Origin: Phyllostachys edulis
Lineage: Eukaryota > Streptophyta > Magnoliopsida > Poales > Poaceae
Length of the DNA: 64,000 nucleotides
Reading direction: 5' to 3'
Assembly (NCBI GenBank): GCA_036346405.1
Contig: CM070563.1
Span: 17,961,022-18,025,021 of the forward strand
Part shown: positions 33,716 through 46,392 of the stretch, piece by piece
How positions within the stretch are numbered: the stretch's first letter is position 1
Layout: the number at the start of each line of letters is the position of its first letter
The notes under the pieces: generated by a model
Told to the model about the DNA's origin: nothing
The model's input: the letters and a program-made list of their open reading frames with translations, nothing else
The model's database searches: none
Program-made: the position numbers and the translations under genes

Positions 33716-35553
33716 TTAAACATAGAACTTACGCAATTGATCAATGTTCCAAGAATTTGACAAAATTTGCCCATCAGACATAGCTAGTCGTACGGAACCT
33801 GGTCGGGTGACTTTGACCACAGTGTAAGGACCTTCCCACTTGGGTGAAAGTTTATTGCGATTTGCTTGGTTCTGAATTTTTAGAGAACGGATCACCTCTG
33901 ACAAAAGTGCGAGGTTGCACCTTCGACTATGGTACCTTCGCATGGCTTGTTGGTAGACTGCTGATCGTACAAGGGCTTGGTTTCATCATTCTTCAAGGAA
34001 ATTGATGTCGTCGAGTCTTCGTTCATTACGATCATTTTCGTTAAAAGCGATCGATTCGGCGAGCCAATTTTGAGTTACGGAGGAAGCATGGCTTCACCCT
34101 ATAAACCAAAAAGAATGGTGTTTCACCGATCGCATACGATCGTAAGTGGTTGAACGACCTATAATCTGAGGCAGGAGTTCTTAAGCCCAAGCTCTGACCG
34201 TTTGATTAATCGGTGAATACTGGCGTTTGATCCCTTGCATAATGATACCATTAGCTCGCTCAACTGCCCCATTGCTCTACGGATGAGCAACAAAAGCAAA
34301 ATGAACTTTGACACCAAGTTCATCGCATAATTCTTGGAATTGACTGCTAGAGAACTGGGCGGCATTATCTGTGATTATACGACTGGGTACACCGAATTGT
34401 GTGATCACATTGTTCATGAGGAATCTCTTAGCGGCCTCAGTTGTTGTTTTAACAACCGGCTCGGCCTCGATCCATTTTGTAAACGTGTCAATCATGACGA
34501 AAAAGAATTCGAAGCCCTCGGGTGCTCTTGGGAAAGGTCCCAGAATGTCCAGTCCCCAAGTTGCAAAAGGCCAAGAAAGAGAAATTGTTTGTAAGGCTTG
34601 TGCCGGCTGATGTACTTGTCGGCTATGAAACTGATATTGTACGCACTTCGTCACAAGTTCCTTTGTATCATAAAGGGCAGTTGGCCAGTAGTATCTTTGC
34701 CTGAAGGCTTTACCGACCAGTGTTTTGTAGGAATGATGTGCTCCACAGACTCCTTCATGGATTTCGGTTAGCAACTTAATGCCATCCGTTTGAGATATGC
34801 ATCTCATCAACACTCCATGAGATCCTCGTTTATACAAGGTACATTCGATTAGAGTGTATGATTTGGCTTTTCGTGCTATACGATTAGCCTCTACATCATC
34901 TTTCGGAATTATGTCATGCTGAAGATAATTGTAGATCGATGTCATCCAATCTCTACCTTGATCGTGACAGCGCCAATCGTCAACAACCTGTGGAGCATCC
35001 ATGTTCTTTTGATTGGTTTGTATGACCTGTAAAGAATCATGTATGTTCTCGGAAGGCTCGACTACCGAGGGTGAATCGAGTTGCTCGAGAAAAACTCTGG
35101 GCGGGATAGCTGACCTCGTGGAGGCCATCCGTGCCAACTGGTCTGCTAGAAAGTTTTCCTTTCTAGGAATATGTTGGATCTGAAAACCGAAGAAGTGCTT
35201 TTCGAGTTTCCGTACTTCCGCCAGATAAGATGACATCTTGGTATCTTGGTACTCGAGCATTGATACTCTTTCCCTACTTGATTTGCTAATTGTTGAGAAT
35301 CGCCTTTCACTAGTAATCTGCGAATCCCGAGTGAACGAGCTGCTCGGAGTCCTGCCAGTAAACCTTCATATTCTACCACATTATTTGTGGCAAGAAAATT
35401 TAACTGGATGGCGTACTTAATGTGTTCGCCAGTAGGGGATATCAGGATCACTCCAGCCCTTGATCCTTTTAACATCAAGGAACCGTCAAAGTATATTGTC
35501 CACTCCTCGTGGTGTTCGTACTCGGGCCCTTGGGTGGGTTCAGGGTTTGTCCT
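33716..35553 (-). pseudogene. Tat pol: RNase H and integrase (protease/RT lost)
   Basis: Reading down from ~35540: EYEHHEEWTIYFDGSLM and NNVVEYEGLLAGLRAARSLG, with VKGDSQ, are RNase H with its Asp/Glu residues. A frame change occurs near 35260. The next part has FGFQIQHIPRKENFLADQLA, then the integrase zinc region HEGVCGAHHSYKTL...KCVQYQ, where the usual CxxC is CxxY. The catalytic core has GLDILGPFPRAP (Asp), RIITDNAAQF (Asp) and, past an in-frame TAG at ~34277 (probably from CAG), SNGAVERANG (Glu). The C-terminus (33943-33716) has KLSPKWEGPYTVVKVTRPGS and ends RKFYV. All integrase parts are present but the frame is broken by at least two lesions and cannot yield a full enzyme. Confidence 0.88.
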
Positions 35554-35559
35554 TTGGGG

Positions 35560-36659
35560 AAGGTGCAGGGGCCTTGCAGTAGCTAGAGATGGTGAGCAAT
35601 TGGTAACCCCTTTGCCTTAGCAAAACATTGGTTATAAAATGTCGAAGCGACCACAATGATAACATATCACCCGACTGACATTGACAGCATGGGTGGCTGT
35701 GTCCATTAGGGTCGGATACATCCAACCAGGTGACGGTGGTAAAGCAAACACCGCATACAGGTGGAGTTGGAGTTGGTGCTCGGAAAGATTGAGGTTGCCA
35801 CGATCGGCGGTCATTGAGCGACCACTATATGTGGTAGTGGCCTTCGCCTTAGTGAATCTTCAAAAGCCTTGCTCTTGGTTTCAGCAATGATGGCTTTGTC
35901 CACCAAATGCTGAAAATTTCTGAAATCTTGAATTGCCAGAGCCAACTGCAATTCTTCAGATAACCCATTCATGAAACGGTTTCGACGACGAATGTCAGTC
36001 GAAACATCGTCAGGGGCATACCGAGCAAGAAAATTAAATTCATGAAGATACTCGGTTACTGACTTTCGCCCTTGTTTGAGAGCGAGGAATTCCTGCTGCT
36101 TGAGCATCATCACTCCCTCAGGAATATGGGCTTCACGAAAAGCCTCCATGAACTCAAGCCAAGTAGGAGTATGACCGGTGGGTTGGATGACCAGATAGTT
36201 ATCCCACCAATTACTAGCTGGTCCAGTCAATTGGTAGCTAGCATATAATACCTTCTCCCTTTCGGAGCACTGGGCAATGGTCAACTTCTTCTCAATTTCC
36301 CGAAGCCAATCCTCTGCCTCCAATGGATCTTGGGAGCTGGAGAATACTGGCGGGTTAGTTCGCTGAAAGTCAGCGAGACTACCCTGCCCATGTTGAACTC
36401 CTGCTCTACCAGTTGGTGTAGGAGTAGCAGAGGTATTACGCGCAATTTGCTCCAATATGCGCGTCTGATCCATGCGGTTGCGCTCAATTTGCATGAGCAC
36501 ATCCGCCATGGTGGGTGGTGGAGGAAGTTCCTCTTCCTGACGACCACTTTGCGGACCATGAGATCCGGAAGGGTCAGTCTGCTCTCCCTGAGTTTTGAGG
36601 ACAGGGGTGGAAAACCTCTCCTCTTGTTGTGTTCGCGATCGAGTGGTTGGTCCTGTCAT
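35560..36659 (-). pseudogene. Gag of the truncated long-LTR gypsy element
   Basis: MTGPTTRSRTQQEERFSTPV starts at 36659. A Pro/Gln-rich region and MADVLMQIERNRMDQTRILE follow. The retrotransposon gag core is DPLEAEDWLREIEKKLTIAQ, VLYASYQLTGPASNWWDNY, LEFMEAFREAHIPEGVMMLK, FLALKQGRKSVTEYLHEFNF and GLSEELQLALAIQDF. The 282-residue frame to 35811 is intact. Beyond it the CCHC zinc knuckle survives only as CYHCGRFDIL plus a stop and frame changes (35670-35600). It would form the particle shell in the cytoplasm. Truncation at the C-terminal side and loss of pol make it non-autonomous. Confidence 0.88.
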
Positions 36660-38056
36660 CCTGTTGCCATATAATGGTTAACAACACAACAAGGATACAC
36701 TCGTGCTAACACATACAAGCTTTGGAGAAAGAAATTAATTAAATATTAAACCTAAGCATGCAGTATGTCATGATATGCAACCAATTAACACCAAAAACAA
36801 TAACACACCAAAAGTTGACCTCTATTTAACAGCCAACTAACACCAAAATAACACCAAGCCAAGTACAACAAAAGGGCAGCATTACTTTATTAACACAATA
36901 AGTCCAAAATGTACAAGTCAACTTGCACAGCACCATGTTCCAAAATACAAAAGTTAATACCGGTATTTATCTGAGAACATAAGCTAGGCTATTACACAAT
37001 ATTTATTACACAATCGACCTATTACACAACTATGGCCAAATCTCATCCGGCCCTAAGTGTAGTCGTTACGGTTAAAATTCACGAAACTCATTTAACGAGA
37101 TGAGCTTGGAGAACCCAGATCTATAGGATCCCTAGGGCTGATGAGGCGCAGTAGGGAACCTAACGACAAATGATGTCCACCGGGGTGTGTAGGTCGTTGA
37201 GTCTGAGGAAATCGGCGGACATCCGTGCGGCGACAGCGGCCAAATCTGAGAACAAGTCCGAGCACCTCTGAAGTCTCAATCCGTGAGTGCGATGGCGGTG
37301 GAGGGATCTCATTGTTGCCATAAAGCACGTTACGAGGCAGCGCGTTCGTGGCAACACCAAGCCTCAAGTACTCCACGTGCCTCGTCGCGACGACGACGGC
37401 GGGTTTCCCATAACTTCGCACACGAGGCGATGATAGGTTTGGTCCATGATCACGGACCAACCTCGCTAGCTTCAGCGTCGTATGGGTCCTCTCCGGCTGA
37501 ATCTCATCAAGCGCAATCACGTCCGGCCTAGGGCCATGTTTGGGGAAGTGTACATAGGGTGGTGAGACAACTCCGTCAAGTCATGACGAAGGAGGCCCAT
37601 CATCCCTGTGACTTCTGCCTGACCATAGACTCGGAAGTAGCGCGTCGTGGATCTGATGAGGAACACTACCCACCACCACTGGCGATCACATTAATGATAG
37701 CTTGGTACTCTTCCATACCGGGACCCGGTCTCGACGGTAGATAGCATACTCTGGCTGATAGGTGAAATTGGCACGCCACATCATATCTCGGAGTAAAGCC
37801 GGAAATCCATCCACTTCTTCAGCTCGAGTCTCCTTAATCAGATACCACCACTCATCTACAGAGAAAAGACAAGGTAGGTAAGAAACTGATCTTGAAAAAT
37901 CCAACAGAAAAGTGGATAAGAGTTGATACTAAAAGAAGATAAGGAATAAAAGATAGCAGACTTAGATCTTTTAGAAATTAATTTAAGTTAAAATAATGTC
38001 ACAGAGACTCACTAAAGGTGGCAACCATGCTAATTCTATCCTACAGGCAACCATAT
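36660..38056 (-). other. Leader region of the long-LTR gypsy element
   Basis: It lies between the PBS and the gag start. It contains several short open frames on both strands (37092-37520, 37559-37904), none with a recognised domain. A long untranslated leader of this kind usually carries dimerisation and packaging signals, which I cannot locate by eye. Confidence 0.5.
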
Positions 38057-38068
38057 GCTCTGATACCA
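38057..38068 (-). other. Primer-binding site (initiator tRNA-Met)
   Basis: The plus strand gctctgatacca is the complement of TGGTATCAGAGC, the standard plant tRNA-iMet primer site. It is 4 bases inside the LTR edge at 38073. Confidence 0.9.
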
Positions 38069-38072
38069 ACGC

Positions 38073-41000
38073 TGTGAGACCCCTTAATTATTGGAATGTG
38101 CCGAATTATAAATTATACTGGTAGCATAATTCTTAATTAAGGAACAGTGTAATGTCCTTAACAAAAATCATACTAGAAGCATAATTATAATAAGTAACAA
38201 TCCAACAATTAGGTTCCCGGATATATGCCATGCAATAGTTCCCAGGATTAGTGACTATTGCACATATATCCTTAATCAACATTGCATCAATCACATACAA
38301 GTCATACATTCACATAATTATACATCAATAATTACATCATAATTCGGTTGCTACAGTACCAGGTTGCTACAGTAACAGAAATATGAACAGATGACCTTGG
38401 GTCATTAACAAAAAGACAACGTGAAGCGAAAAGATAAAAAACAAATCCACAATGGCCCCATCATCCATGAGGCTATTGCGTGGAGGCTAGTACTAGCATT
38501 ACTCGTTAGCGTCACCCGGATCGGCGCTAACGGGCATCTCATCTGGTATCCATCCTCACCGCAACAAGAGGTCATAGAACCACGAGTGCGAAGGTACTCA
38601 ACAAGACTTACACAAACTAATAAAAGAAAGTGGTTGTTAGAACCTATGCAATGGAATAGAAAGTATATGCGCATAAGGTTGACAACAGAAGGTTTAAATG
38701 GTTCAGTTTGCATAAAGCGATACATCTTAACCTACAATTGCTATATTTTGATAAAGCAGTTTTAATAAATTGATTTGGACTAAAACAGTGAATAAGTGTA
38801 ATTATAAGCATAAGCAGTAACAAGAATAAATAACAATTCACAATTAAATGTGTATGACAACCATTATAACGAAATAATTCCCAACCAAACTTAGAGCAAA
38901 ATCTATCTGATGACATTAATTCAAGTTTTAAATAGAATAGCAGTGGACACGGCTATTGAATAGTTTTAAACCTTGCAAGGGTGTACATCTTTACCCACAT
39001 GACTTAGTTAGCCGTAGCCCCGGGATAATAGCACACTTGCCTTTGGTATCTTGCGTAAGATGTAAACTAAGATTTGGTATTTTTCAACAAGTTAACATTA
39101 TTGAGTTGGATGACCCATGTGAGGCCGATCCCGCTTAAACAAGACTGATAGCATATATTCAGCAAGAGGCTCACATGTTGTGCAGGAATGCCGATCCGAT
39201 CAATTAAATCTGTTGTGCTCACTACACATATTAGACCGCAATCGGGGCCTGAAGGAGCGTACATGCGATGTAACACATCTACGCCCTTACCCATCTAAGA
39301 ACATCGATATCAATATAAGTTCCACATGGCATACGACACGGCCCGAAGACTTAAGCATCTATGCCATATGAAATCAATACACATGTCCTTACTCTCCAGT
39401 ATCCAACTCAATAATATTAGCCCTTTACTTAACCAAACAGCGCCCATACCTTTGCATGTGGAAATGCGTTGGGACTTGAATCAAATAGTCAGAGTTCAGT
39501 CCTTAATCAACCTGACAAGACATCCACATTTCCCAATTCTCGTGCACAAGGCACCATCACTAGCATCCACTTGTCCAGATTTGAATTAATGGATAACAGG
39601 ATTTAGAAGCATTTCCAAATCAAATAAACTGAACAAGGATCAAATCATATAAATCATTTGTTGTTCCCAAGTCTGACAAGCTGAGCTTGGCAAACTCTAA
39701 CGTTCTATGGACTGCATGGCTAAGCAAAAGTTAAAATTAAATATAATAACATCACAACTAGCTTAGGTTGAGTGTATGGTTGAATTAAGGATAAGCCACA
39801 AGTTTAGGGTATAACTAACTAGAACAGGGCATAAATAGGTTTTTAGAAATTTGCATGCACAGTGTCACTGTATTTTAAAATTCTGCAGTTCAAAAGATTA
39901 GGTTCAACATGGTGCAGAGAGGAAGCTTGCCTTGATAGTAGTATATAACCTCTTGTTCAGATTCTTGTGGTTCAACAAAAGATTCAACCAACTCAGAAGA
40001 ACCAGAATCTAAAAGAAGATAAAAGAAATTCCAATAAACACAGGAAGAACAGAGAGCAAAATGTATAAAAGAATGTATGATCAAATGACAATGCATAGGT
40101 AACAATATGCTTAAACTACATCTAATTTATTAAGATCCATAACCCATATATATCATCCATCGACATTTGATAACCATATTTTATAATTAGAAAATAGCTA
40201 CAGGATCATATTTTTATATCTTTGAAACAAGACATTTATAGTTAAGTTACCTATTAAGCTAAACATCATATAAATGAAAATTAAGTTGAAACTAAGTATA
40301 TTAAGGCTGAGGTTGACCTACTGATCATTTAATAACTAGCAATATTTATTTAAGACATGGACTGTTGATGTTGGTTTAGGTTAATAGCCAAAAACGATAA
40401 AACATCAATTACCAATTAAAACCACTAGTGAAGTTATACCCGATTCGGTAGCTTTTAAGTGGAGTTAAGACTACTAAGAGTCATAAATACCACAAGACCT
40501 TAATGCTACTTAACCGCCCGGCTTAAAGAAATAAAAGGCAAAAGTGATTTTGTCGGTTTGTTCAAAAGCGATAAAGAACTACTTTCTAGATTTCGGTGAT
40601 GTACAGGAAATATATAGGATGATAAACTTAATCAAGAAGTAGACTAACTGGAAAGTCACAAATAGCACCCATCATTACTGCTAATACTAGCCGGCTAGAT
40701 TACAGAGAGAAATAGAAAGTTTACTATTTATTGGTTTTAGTCGACAGACTAACAATAAGGAGGTTTACACTAAAAGATATTCCAGTGATTATAATAATCA
40801 AAATGGAGGTCTAATGTTACTAGGGTTTCTCTTAGAACCTATCAAACTAATATACTGGTATGAAAACTCTAAGGTTTTTGAAAACGATATGAAAGACCGA
40901 AAAGTTATAAAAATAACTTTTCAGCTTAAAAGAACAGGAATCATCACATGAGTAGATGAGTGATGCAAGTGAGTGAGGGAGGTCCTACAAGAACTTAGGC

Positions 41001-42842
41001 TAACAAAAGACAAGACTTAACTCACCAGCTAGGGTTTGGAAAAGATAGAGTCAAACTCTTGGTCAAACAAGAAGAAAATCCAGTAGCCCTTTTCCTTGTG
41101 CTGACCAAAAGAAGATGATGGACTTAGCTCTAAAGATTATTAGATACATTTTTGCTAAGGAAAGATGGAACTCAGCTCACCCAGGTGAAGTTTTCCCAGA
41201 TGAAGCTTCACAGCTCAAGTTGACAGGGAGCAAAGCTCTAAGTTCAACCTACAAGAAATGACCAAAACCACCTTAGTATAAGATGTAGGTATGCTTGTAG
41301 TTGAACAAAGATGGAAGAACAAGGGTGCTTCACTGTGAAGGAGATAAAGAAAATGAGCTCCTCCCTTGGTCAACAATGTCAGAACTCCCAAGACTAAGGG
41401 TTATATAGTGTATGGAATGTGTAGAGCAATTGAGAATTCTCTAGAATCCAATAGGTGGCACTAAAGGATAGAGATTTGGAGAAAATATCCTCCAAAGGAC
41501 TATTCATCACTACCATTTCGATCACCCACAGAGCTTAAGGTGGAAAAACTAAAGAAAACAAAAATCTATCACTTACATGTGGGCCCCAAAGCCATGCAAT
41601 GCACACACACATGAATGAATCAAAAGCTGCTCCTTTCACCGAGTGGGCCTAGGGCTATTCATGCCATGCAACGCACAATAACATATAAGGAAACAATAAT
41701 CGGCCAGCGACATGCGGGCCGGGGAGTATACAAGACGCCAGCCGCCGCACGCATAGAGTGAAGCCATTCTCATATGCGGCCCAGGGAGAATTGCGCCATG
41801 CGGCATGACGCGAGATGCTCCACGCAGCCACCGTCCGATTGGAATTGAGTGGTGGCGTCACGAGGTTAAAACACGTTGAGCCGGTATCGTGAAATGTGAG
41901 CCACGATCTCACATGGGCGACCACGATCGCGAGGTCGAGTGGTCGAAGGTCTCACTTCACGCGAGCCGTCGGTTCAAAGCCAACGACGCGATTTCTTGAG
42001 TCTTGTGGTGGTCCGTCGGCCAATCAGCGAGGCCGTCCGATCGCGAACCAACGGCCCAAGATGAGGCTTCGCGGGAACTCTTGACCCAAGGATTCGGCGC
42101 CGTTGATTTTTAAACCTACGCTCAGGATCAAAGAGACCCCGTGGTCGAAGTGCACAATGGATCCGGCCGCCGCTAAGGATCAACGGTGGGAAACCAAAGG
42201 GGTGTGAGGTGGTCGGATAGCCAGTGAATCGGCCGTTTGTGCGGAATGGGCCGGTGAGATGGGCCCTGAGGTTGGGCGCGGCGTCTTGAGTGGACGTGGC
42301 CGAGCCGGTGGCGTATTGGGTTGGGTCCAACCAGGTCTATACCGAGCCGCTACAGTGCTTGGGTCAGGGTTAGGCTGGGAGGTTTGACCAGATTCATTTA
42401 AATTGCAAAAAGATTTGACTGGAGCTTTTAAAATAGTAAATAAATTTGTAAATTCAGGAAATTTTGCAGAATAACTGTTGGGATGATATATTTCATAAAT
42501 AAAATTTTAAATCACAGTTTCTCCTTTAAAAATACATAAATAATTTAATTAAACCAACTAAGGTTCATTTAAAGACAAATATTTTTATGAATACCAAAAT
42601 AATTTCTAACAATTCAACAAAATTTATTTTTGGCCATAATACTTCATCTGGTTTTCAAATAAATTATTTCCTAGCCTTAATATCAACATTGGATTGTATT
42701 TCCTTTTGAAATCTTTACCAAGTTAGAGTTTATAACAAAAACTTGGGGAAATGAGTTGTAACAAGTTGCCCTAATTACTAAAATGAGCAGTAATAACAAC
42801 ATACAAGATCAGTATTCAGTAAATTAGGGTTGGGGCTGTTAC
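38073..42842 (-). repeat. 5' LTR (~4.77 kb) of the truncated gypsy element
   Basis: The plus strand starts tgtgagaccccttaattatt and ends ...gttggggctgttac, i.e. in element sense TGTAACAGCCCC... to ...GGGGTCTCACA (terminal A mutated at the outer edge). The ends match the pattern of the 4.56 kb solo LTR at 46393 (TGTAACATCCC...TTCTCACA). It is mostly AT-rich, with a GC-rich part at about 41640-42350. No gene is present; the open frames at 41655-42330 are on the GC-rich tract. Nothing else is recognised in this stretch. Confidence 0.8.
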
Positions 42843-44756
42843 GGGTGAGAATCTTGTCTTTCCGATCAATGGCCGCAAGACCACTCGATTGCTTCGCTAG
42901 CGATGGCATACTTATCGCCATGTCAAAAAGCTCAATGGTTGTTCTTGGAGGGTTCATTGCTATATCCTCCGTAAACCGTCGATTTCTCAGACCTGTTTTA
43001 AAAGCCTGAATAACAGATGACTCTGCGACCTCGGGTATAGAATTACGAACCTGGCAGAACCTCTTGATGTATTGACGTAAAGTCTCATCAGAGCCCTGCC
43101 GGATTCAGTGGAGATCATCCTCCTTCCCAGGGCGGTCGTACGTACCTTGGAAGTTTGCAATTAGAAGATCACAGAGTTGCTCCCAAGTATAGATTGATCC
43201 GACCGGTTGGTTCAATAACCACGACCGGGCAGACCCTTCGAGCACGGTGGGTAGATAGTTGGCCATCAAATTCTCATCGCCTCTAGCAGCTCTAATGGCA
43301 GTGGTATATATTTGGAGAAATTCCAATGGGTTTTGAGTCCCATTGAACTTGTCCAAGTTGGCGGTCGGAACCGATTAGGCCACGCACGGCTTGGAGCCTG
43401 CGAGAGAAGGCTCGACAACTGTGATTGATTCATGGCGCCTTCGAGGGAGGCACCAGATTATGTCGGTGGGAGACCGGTTCCTATGATTGGAATCTTTGGA
43501 ACTCCGGTGTGCGATCCGGTCGTGAACATTGATATGATGCCTTGATCGCCTACTTGATTGAGACGATGTCGGATATCGTCAGTCCAGCGGTGGTTCTTCT
43601 CGACATAATGGGGGAGTGGCTTCCTGAAATAACCTTCTCCCTCGTGACTCCTTAGTCGGAATCGTCGAGAGGCCTTGGCATCGATTGTTCGAGCATGACC
43701 ATGCTATCCTCGCGAGGAGGAGGAATGTTGGGATGAAGTCATAGTTTGACTCCCTGAAACCCTTTGTTCCCGATACGCTTCCGTGCGCTGCATGGTCTGT
43801 TGGAGAATTTCGGATACTTGACCTACGAGCTGTACAAAACCTGGAGTTTCCGCTAAAGTAGGATCAGAATTATTTAACATATCTTGAACACGTCGCAAGT
43901 TTTGTACAGTTACCGAAGGTCTCGGGGGTTCATATTGGTCGTAGGTGTACGCAGACCTGAACCTTCCCCGCCAGTTTGATTTGATCTATCAGTTACTCTA
44001 AGTGGGGCAATGCTAGGCGAGTTAACTGATTGACGTCGATCAGCTCTGTGGCCTCCGGAAGTTGGTGCCTGATGGCCCGGATCATCTCTAACAACACGTG
44101 ATGGTGTGGTAGAGAATTTAGGACCGTGCAGGGCATCTTGATTTTCATCTCCGATCGCGTTGACTTCGTGCCTCCAGCACTGATCTTCCGATGAGCTTCC
44201 ATCGTAACTAATGGAGAGCTTCTCAGTGCTTTTGCTAGAAGTTTCCACGACGGAGAGCGGTCGAAAATGAGCACCTCCTGAGGTCTCCTCAACCTGATCC
44301 GGTGAACTGCCGATCGTATGCTGAGCGTGATCATCCCCACATGGCCTACGACCAGTGGAGGCTTCATCGACACGATTACTGTGTGTCGGTTGACTCTGGA
44401 ATTGCTAGAAGTAGGGAGAATATCTTTCAGCCCTGATTTCATCAAGGGTATAGAGTTTTTCGAGTGGTGGTGCTGAAATTTCTTCACCTATTTTGCCGGT
44501 CGGAAAGACCAGGCTTGAAGAGGTCCCCTGACATTCGAAATGATCGAATGGTGGTTCCTCGATGCGCCACCGGTAGTGGTGGCGCATCCTCGTCCATCCG
44601 GTCGACCTCGCTATCATCGGCGACGTGTGAGTCGGCGGAGGAGGAAGAGGAGGATGATTTGCCATTTTCCTCCATGGCACGGATGCATCCTTCCATGTCG
44701 AGGTCGGCGTAGTCCGCCAAGTCGAACCAATTCTTCTCATTCCAAACTGCGGGCAT
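42843..44756 (-). pseudogene. Gag of the Tat element (5' part, frameshifted)
   Basis: It begins MPAVWNEKNWFDLADYADLD and MEGCIRAMEENGKSSSSS. It then needs several frame changes: SISYDGSSSEDQCWRHEVNA and DDPGHQAPTSGGHRADRR at 44248-43910, and MLNNSDPTLAETPGFVQLVG and VSEILQQTMQRTEAYREQ at 43898-43704. The conserved gag core follows: MDKFNGTQNPLEFLQIYTTA, GSARSWLLNQPVGSIYTWEQ and LIANFQGTYDRPG at 43356-43105, then RQYIKRFCQVRNSIPEVAES and FKTGLRNRRFTEDIAM to the insertion point at ~42843. The zinc knuckle and everything to the RNase H are gone. Confidence 0.85.
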
Positions 44757-44840
44757 ATTCGCATTAGCGATTGCAGGAATTTGGGCAAGGGTTTGTATGA
44801 GCGAAGCCGAAGAGTTTCTTCGGGAAACTTATGTCTTCTT

Positions 44841-44857
44841 CCCCACGAATGGCGCCA
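44841..44857 (-). other. Primer-binding site of the Tat element (TGGCGCC type)
   Basis: The plus strand ccccacgaatggcgcca, read on minus, is TGGCGCCATTCGTGGGG, 2 bases inside the LTR. TGGCGCC-type sites, attributed to tRNA-Asp, are characteristic of Tat/Athila elements. Confidence 0.8.
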
Positions 44858-44859
44858 GC

Positions 44860-45520
44860 TGTCGACAATTGAGTCACCGATCTTACGAAATAAAAATAGG
44901 AAAATGACGTAGAGTATCCTGGGAGAGAATGGGGGCTGCTACAAGACATGACTTGGGACTATCTCTAATTACACCGAATGTATTGAATGCTAGGCAAAGT
45001 AATCAGGCTTAAAGACTGATTTCCTTACTACTACTTTGGCTTCTGTGTTGCCTTGCTCTGTGTGTCTTCTGTTGTTGTTGTTTGTTTTTGTCTCCTCATC
45101 TTCTGCGTTCCACCATTAAATAACTCCCGAAGAGGTGGCAGTTAATCCTGGAGAAGGCGTCCCTGGTGAAACGTTACGACTGGTCGGAGGTTTAAGGCAG
45201 TTAACAACGTGTTAACTACCTTGCGGTTAAGTGCTTGTGAAAAGCTTAACCGTAGGGTGGTTTATTGTCAGTGTCTTGTATATCATCGCATGGTTTGGAA
45301 CATTTAGCACGTGTTCCACTCATCATACGGTAAAGGGTGGTAGTTCATAGCTTTTCTGAGCAGCTACCTAGTCAAAGCCTAGTCCAACCAGGGTACCCAT
45401 CGTGTAACCTCTGGAATCCTCACGACCAGTGAGGTCGTTAGCCTTAGGGGTTACGACCATGAAGACGTATGATCTTTTATGTATTAAATTAATACATAGA
45501 GGTTTTAATCCTTGTCAACA
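44860..45520 (-). repeat. 5' LTR of the Tat element
   Basis: From tgtcgacaattgagtcaccg to ggttttaatccttgtcaaca; element-sense ends are TGTTGAC...GTCGACA. It is about 17 bp shorter than the left LTR through small indels. Confidence 0.85.
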
Positions 45521-46172
45521 CCAGTTCTGGAAACTACACAAAAAAATATACATTATTCAAGCTGTCACAATAATTTAATTTTACCATCTACTATATGAAA
45601 CCGACCTTTCTTCACGATGTCTGCCAACTACGTCTAAAATCTAGACAACGACCTTCCCGAGACTCTATCTTTTTGCTCGCTACTCCGATTGTAATGTTCC
45701 AGACCTTCCTGGAAAGTTAACGAGATTGTCTACAACTTTTCAAATTGGACGAAACCCTAAATCCAAATCTAAATATCCCTAATTACCCCCGCAGAGTTCT
45801 GCATCGAACCTCGACGAACTAGGGCATGCTGAAACCTAACCTTCCCCTAAGCAAAACGATCTACAAACTTAACAGCAACTAATCCAAGATAAATCTAGGA
45901 ATTAACAGAGGTTACCCACATGAAAACAATCAATGATCACAAACGGATCGCATTGCCCTACTTTTCCTTCTTTCCTTCCCTTCTCCTCCTTCTACTGCTT
46001 GCTTCTTCTTCTTAGTCTTTCTCATTTGGGAAAATTGGCTATAGGACACTGCAAATTTGCGTCCTTTGTCAATAGATATCCAAAAAATGTGGTTTCACTA
46101 GAACACATTGTAAAAACGTGTAATTTTGCCGTCGGACATCGAGGGCACTATTATATCATTTCTGGGCCGGAG

Positions 46173-46392
46173 GGAGAGAGAAAATTTCAAAAAAGACTCG
46201 GGTGCCCTCGCTCGCTCGCCTCCAGCAGCAACGCATCTCACACATCCAGCTCTCACCGACAGTAGGACCCACATGGCAGCCACCCGCAAGCCCTGATCTG
46301 TGGCCGTCGTCGCAGGAGTTGGAGTTGGAGGCGGCGCCATCGGCGGAGTAGCACGGCAGCGAGGGCTTGTCCTGTAGGTGCAAGTGGTGGTG
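46173..46392 (-). other. GC-rich cargo of the Pack-MULE, left part
   Basis: It is gene-like in composition and contains an open minus frame (about 46392-46180, for example LHLQDKPSLPCYSADGA), but I do not recognise the protein. It continues beyond the solo LTR at 50958. Confidence 0.4.

Larger units (their letters stand above)
35555..42842 (-). mobile_element. Truncated gypsy element with a ~4.8 kb LTR, inside the Tat element
   Basis: Minus-strand order: 5' LTR (42842-38073), PBS for initiator tRNA-Met (38068-38057), leader (38056-36660), gag (36659-~35560), then an abrupt join to Tat RNase H. It has no protease, RT, integrase or 3' LTR. It entered Tat gag at ~42843 (host frame ...IDRKDKILTR). 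A later deletion or recombination removed its 3' part together with Tat protease and RT. The very long LTR and Met PBS suggest a Tekay/Del-like chromovirus; this is an inference. Confidence 0.75.
28793..45520 (-). mobile_element. Tat-lineage Ty3/gypsy retrotransposon, internally rearranged
   Basis: LTRs of ~0.67 kb lie at 28793-29470 and 44860-45520 and look about 95% alike by eye. The PBS (TGGCGCC type) is next to the right LTR; a polypurine tract (minus-strand ttcgggggcta) is next to the left one. Minus-strand order: gag (44756-42843), a foreign insertion (42842-~35555), RNase H-integrase (35553-33716), then a plus-strand accessory ORF (29852-32517). Protease and reverse transcriptase are missing. 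The PBS class, the integrase-last order and the antisense accessory ORF point to the Tat group (RIRE2/Grande-like). Flanking 5-mers (acaca and ccagt) do not match, so no TSD is claimed. Confidence 0.85.
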
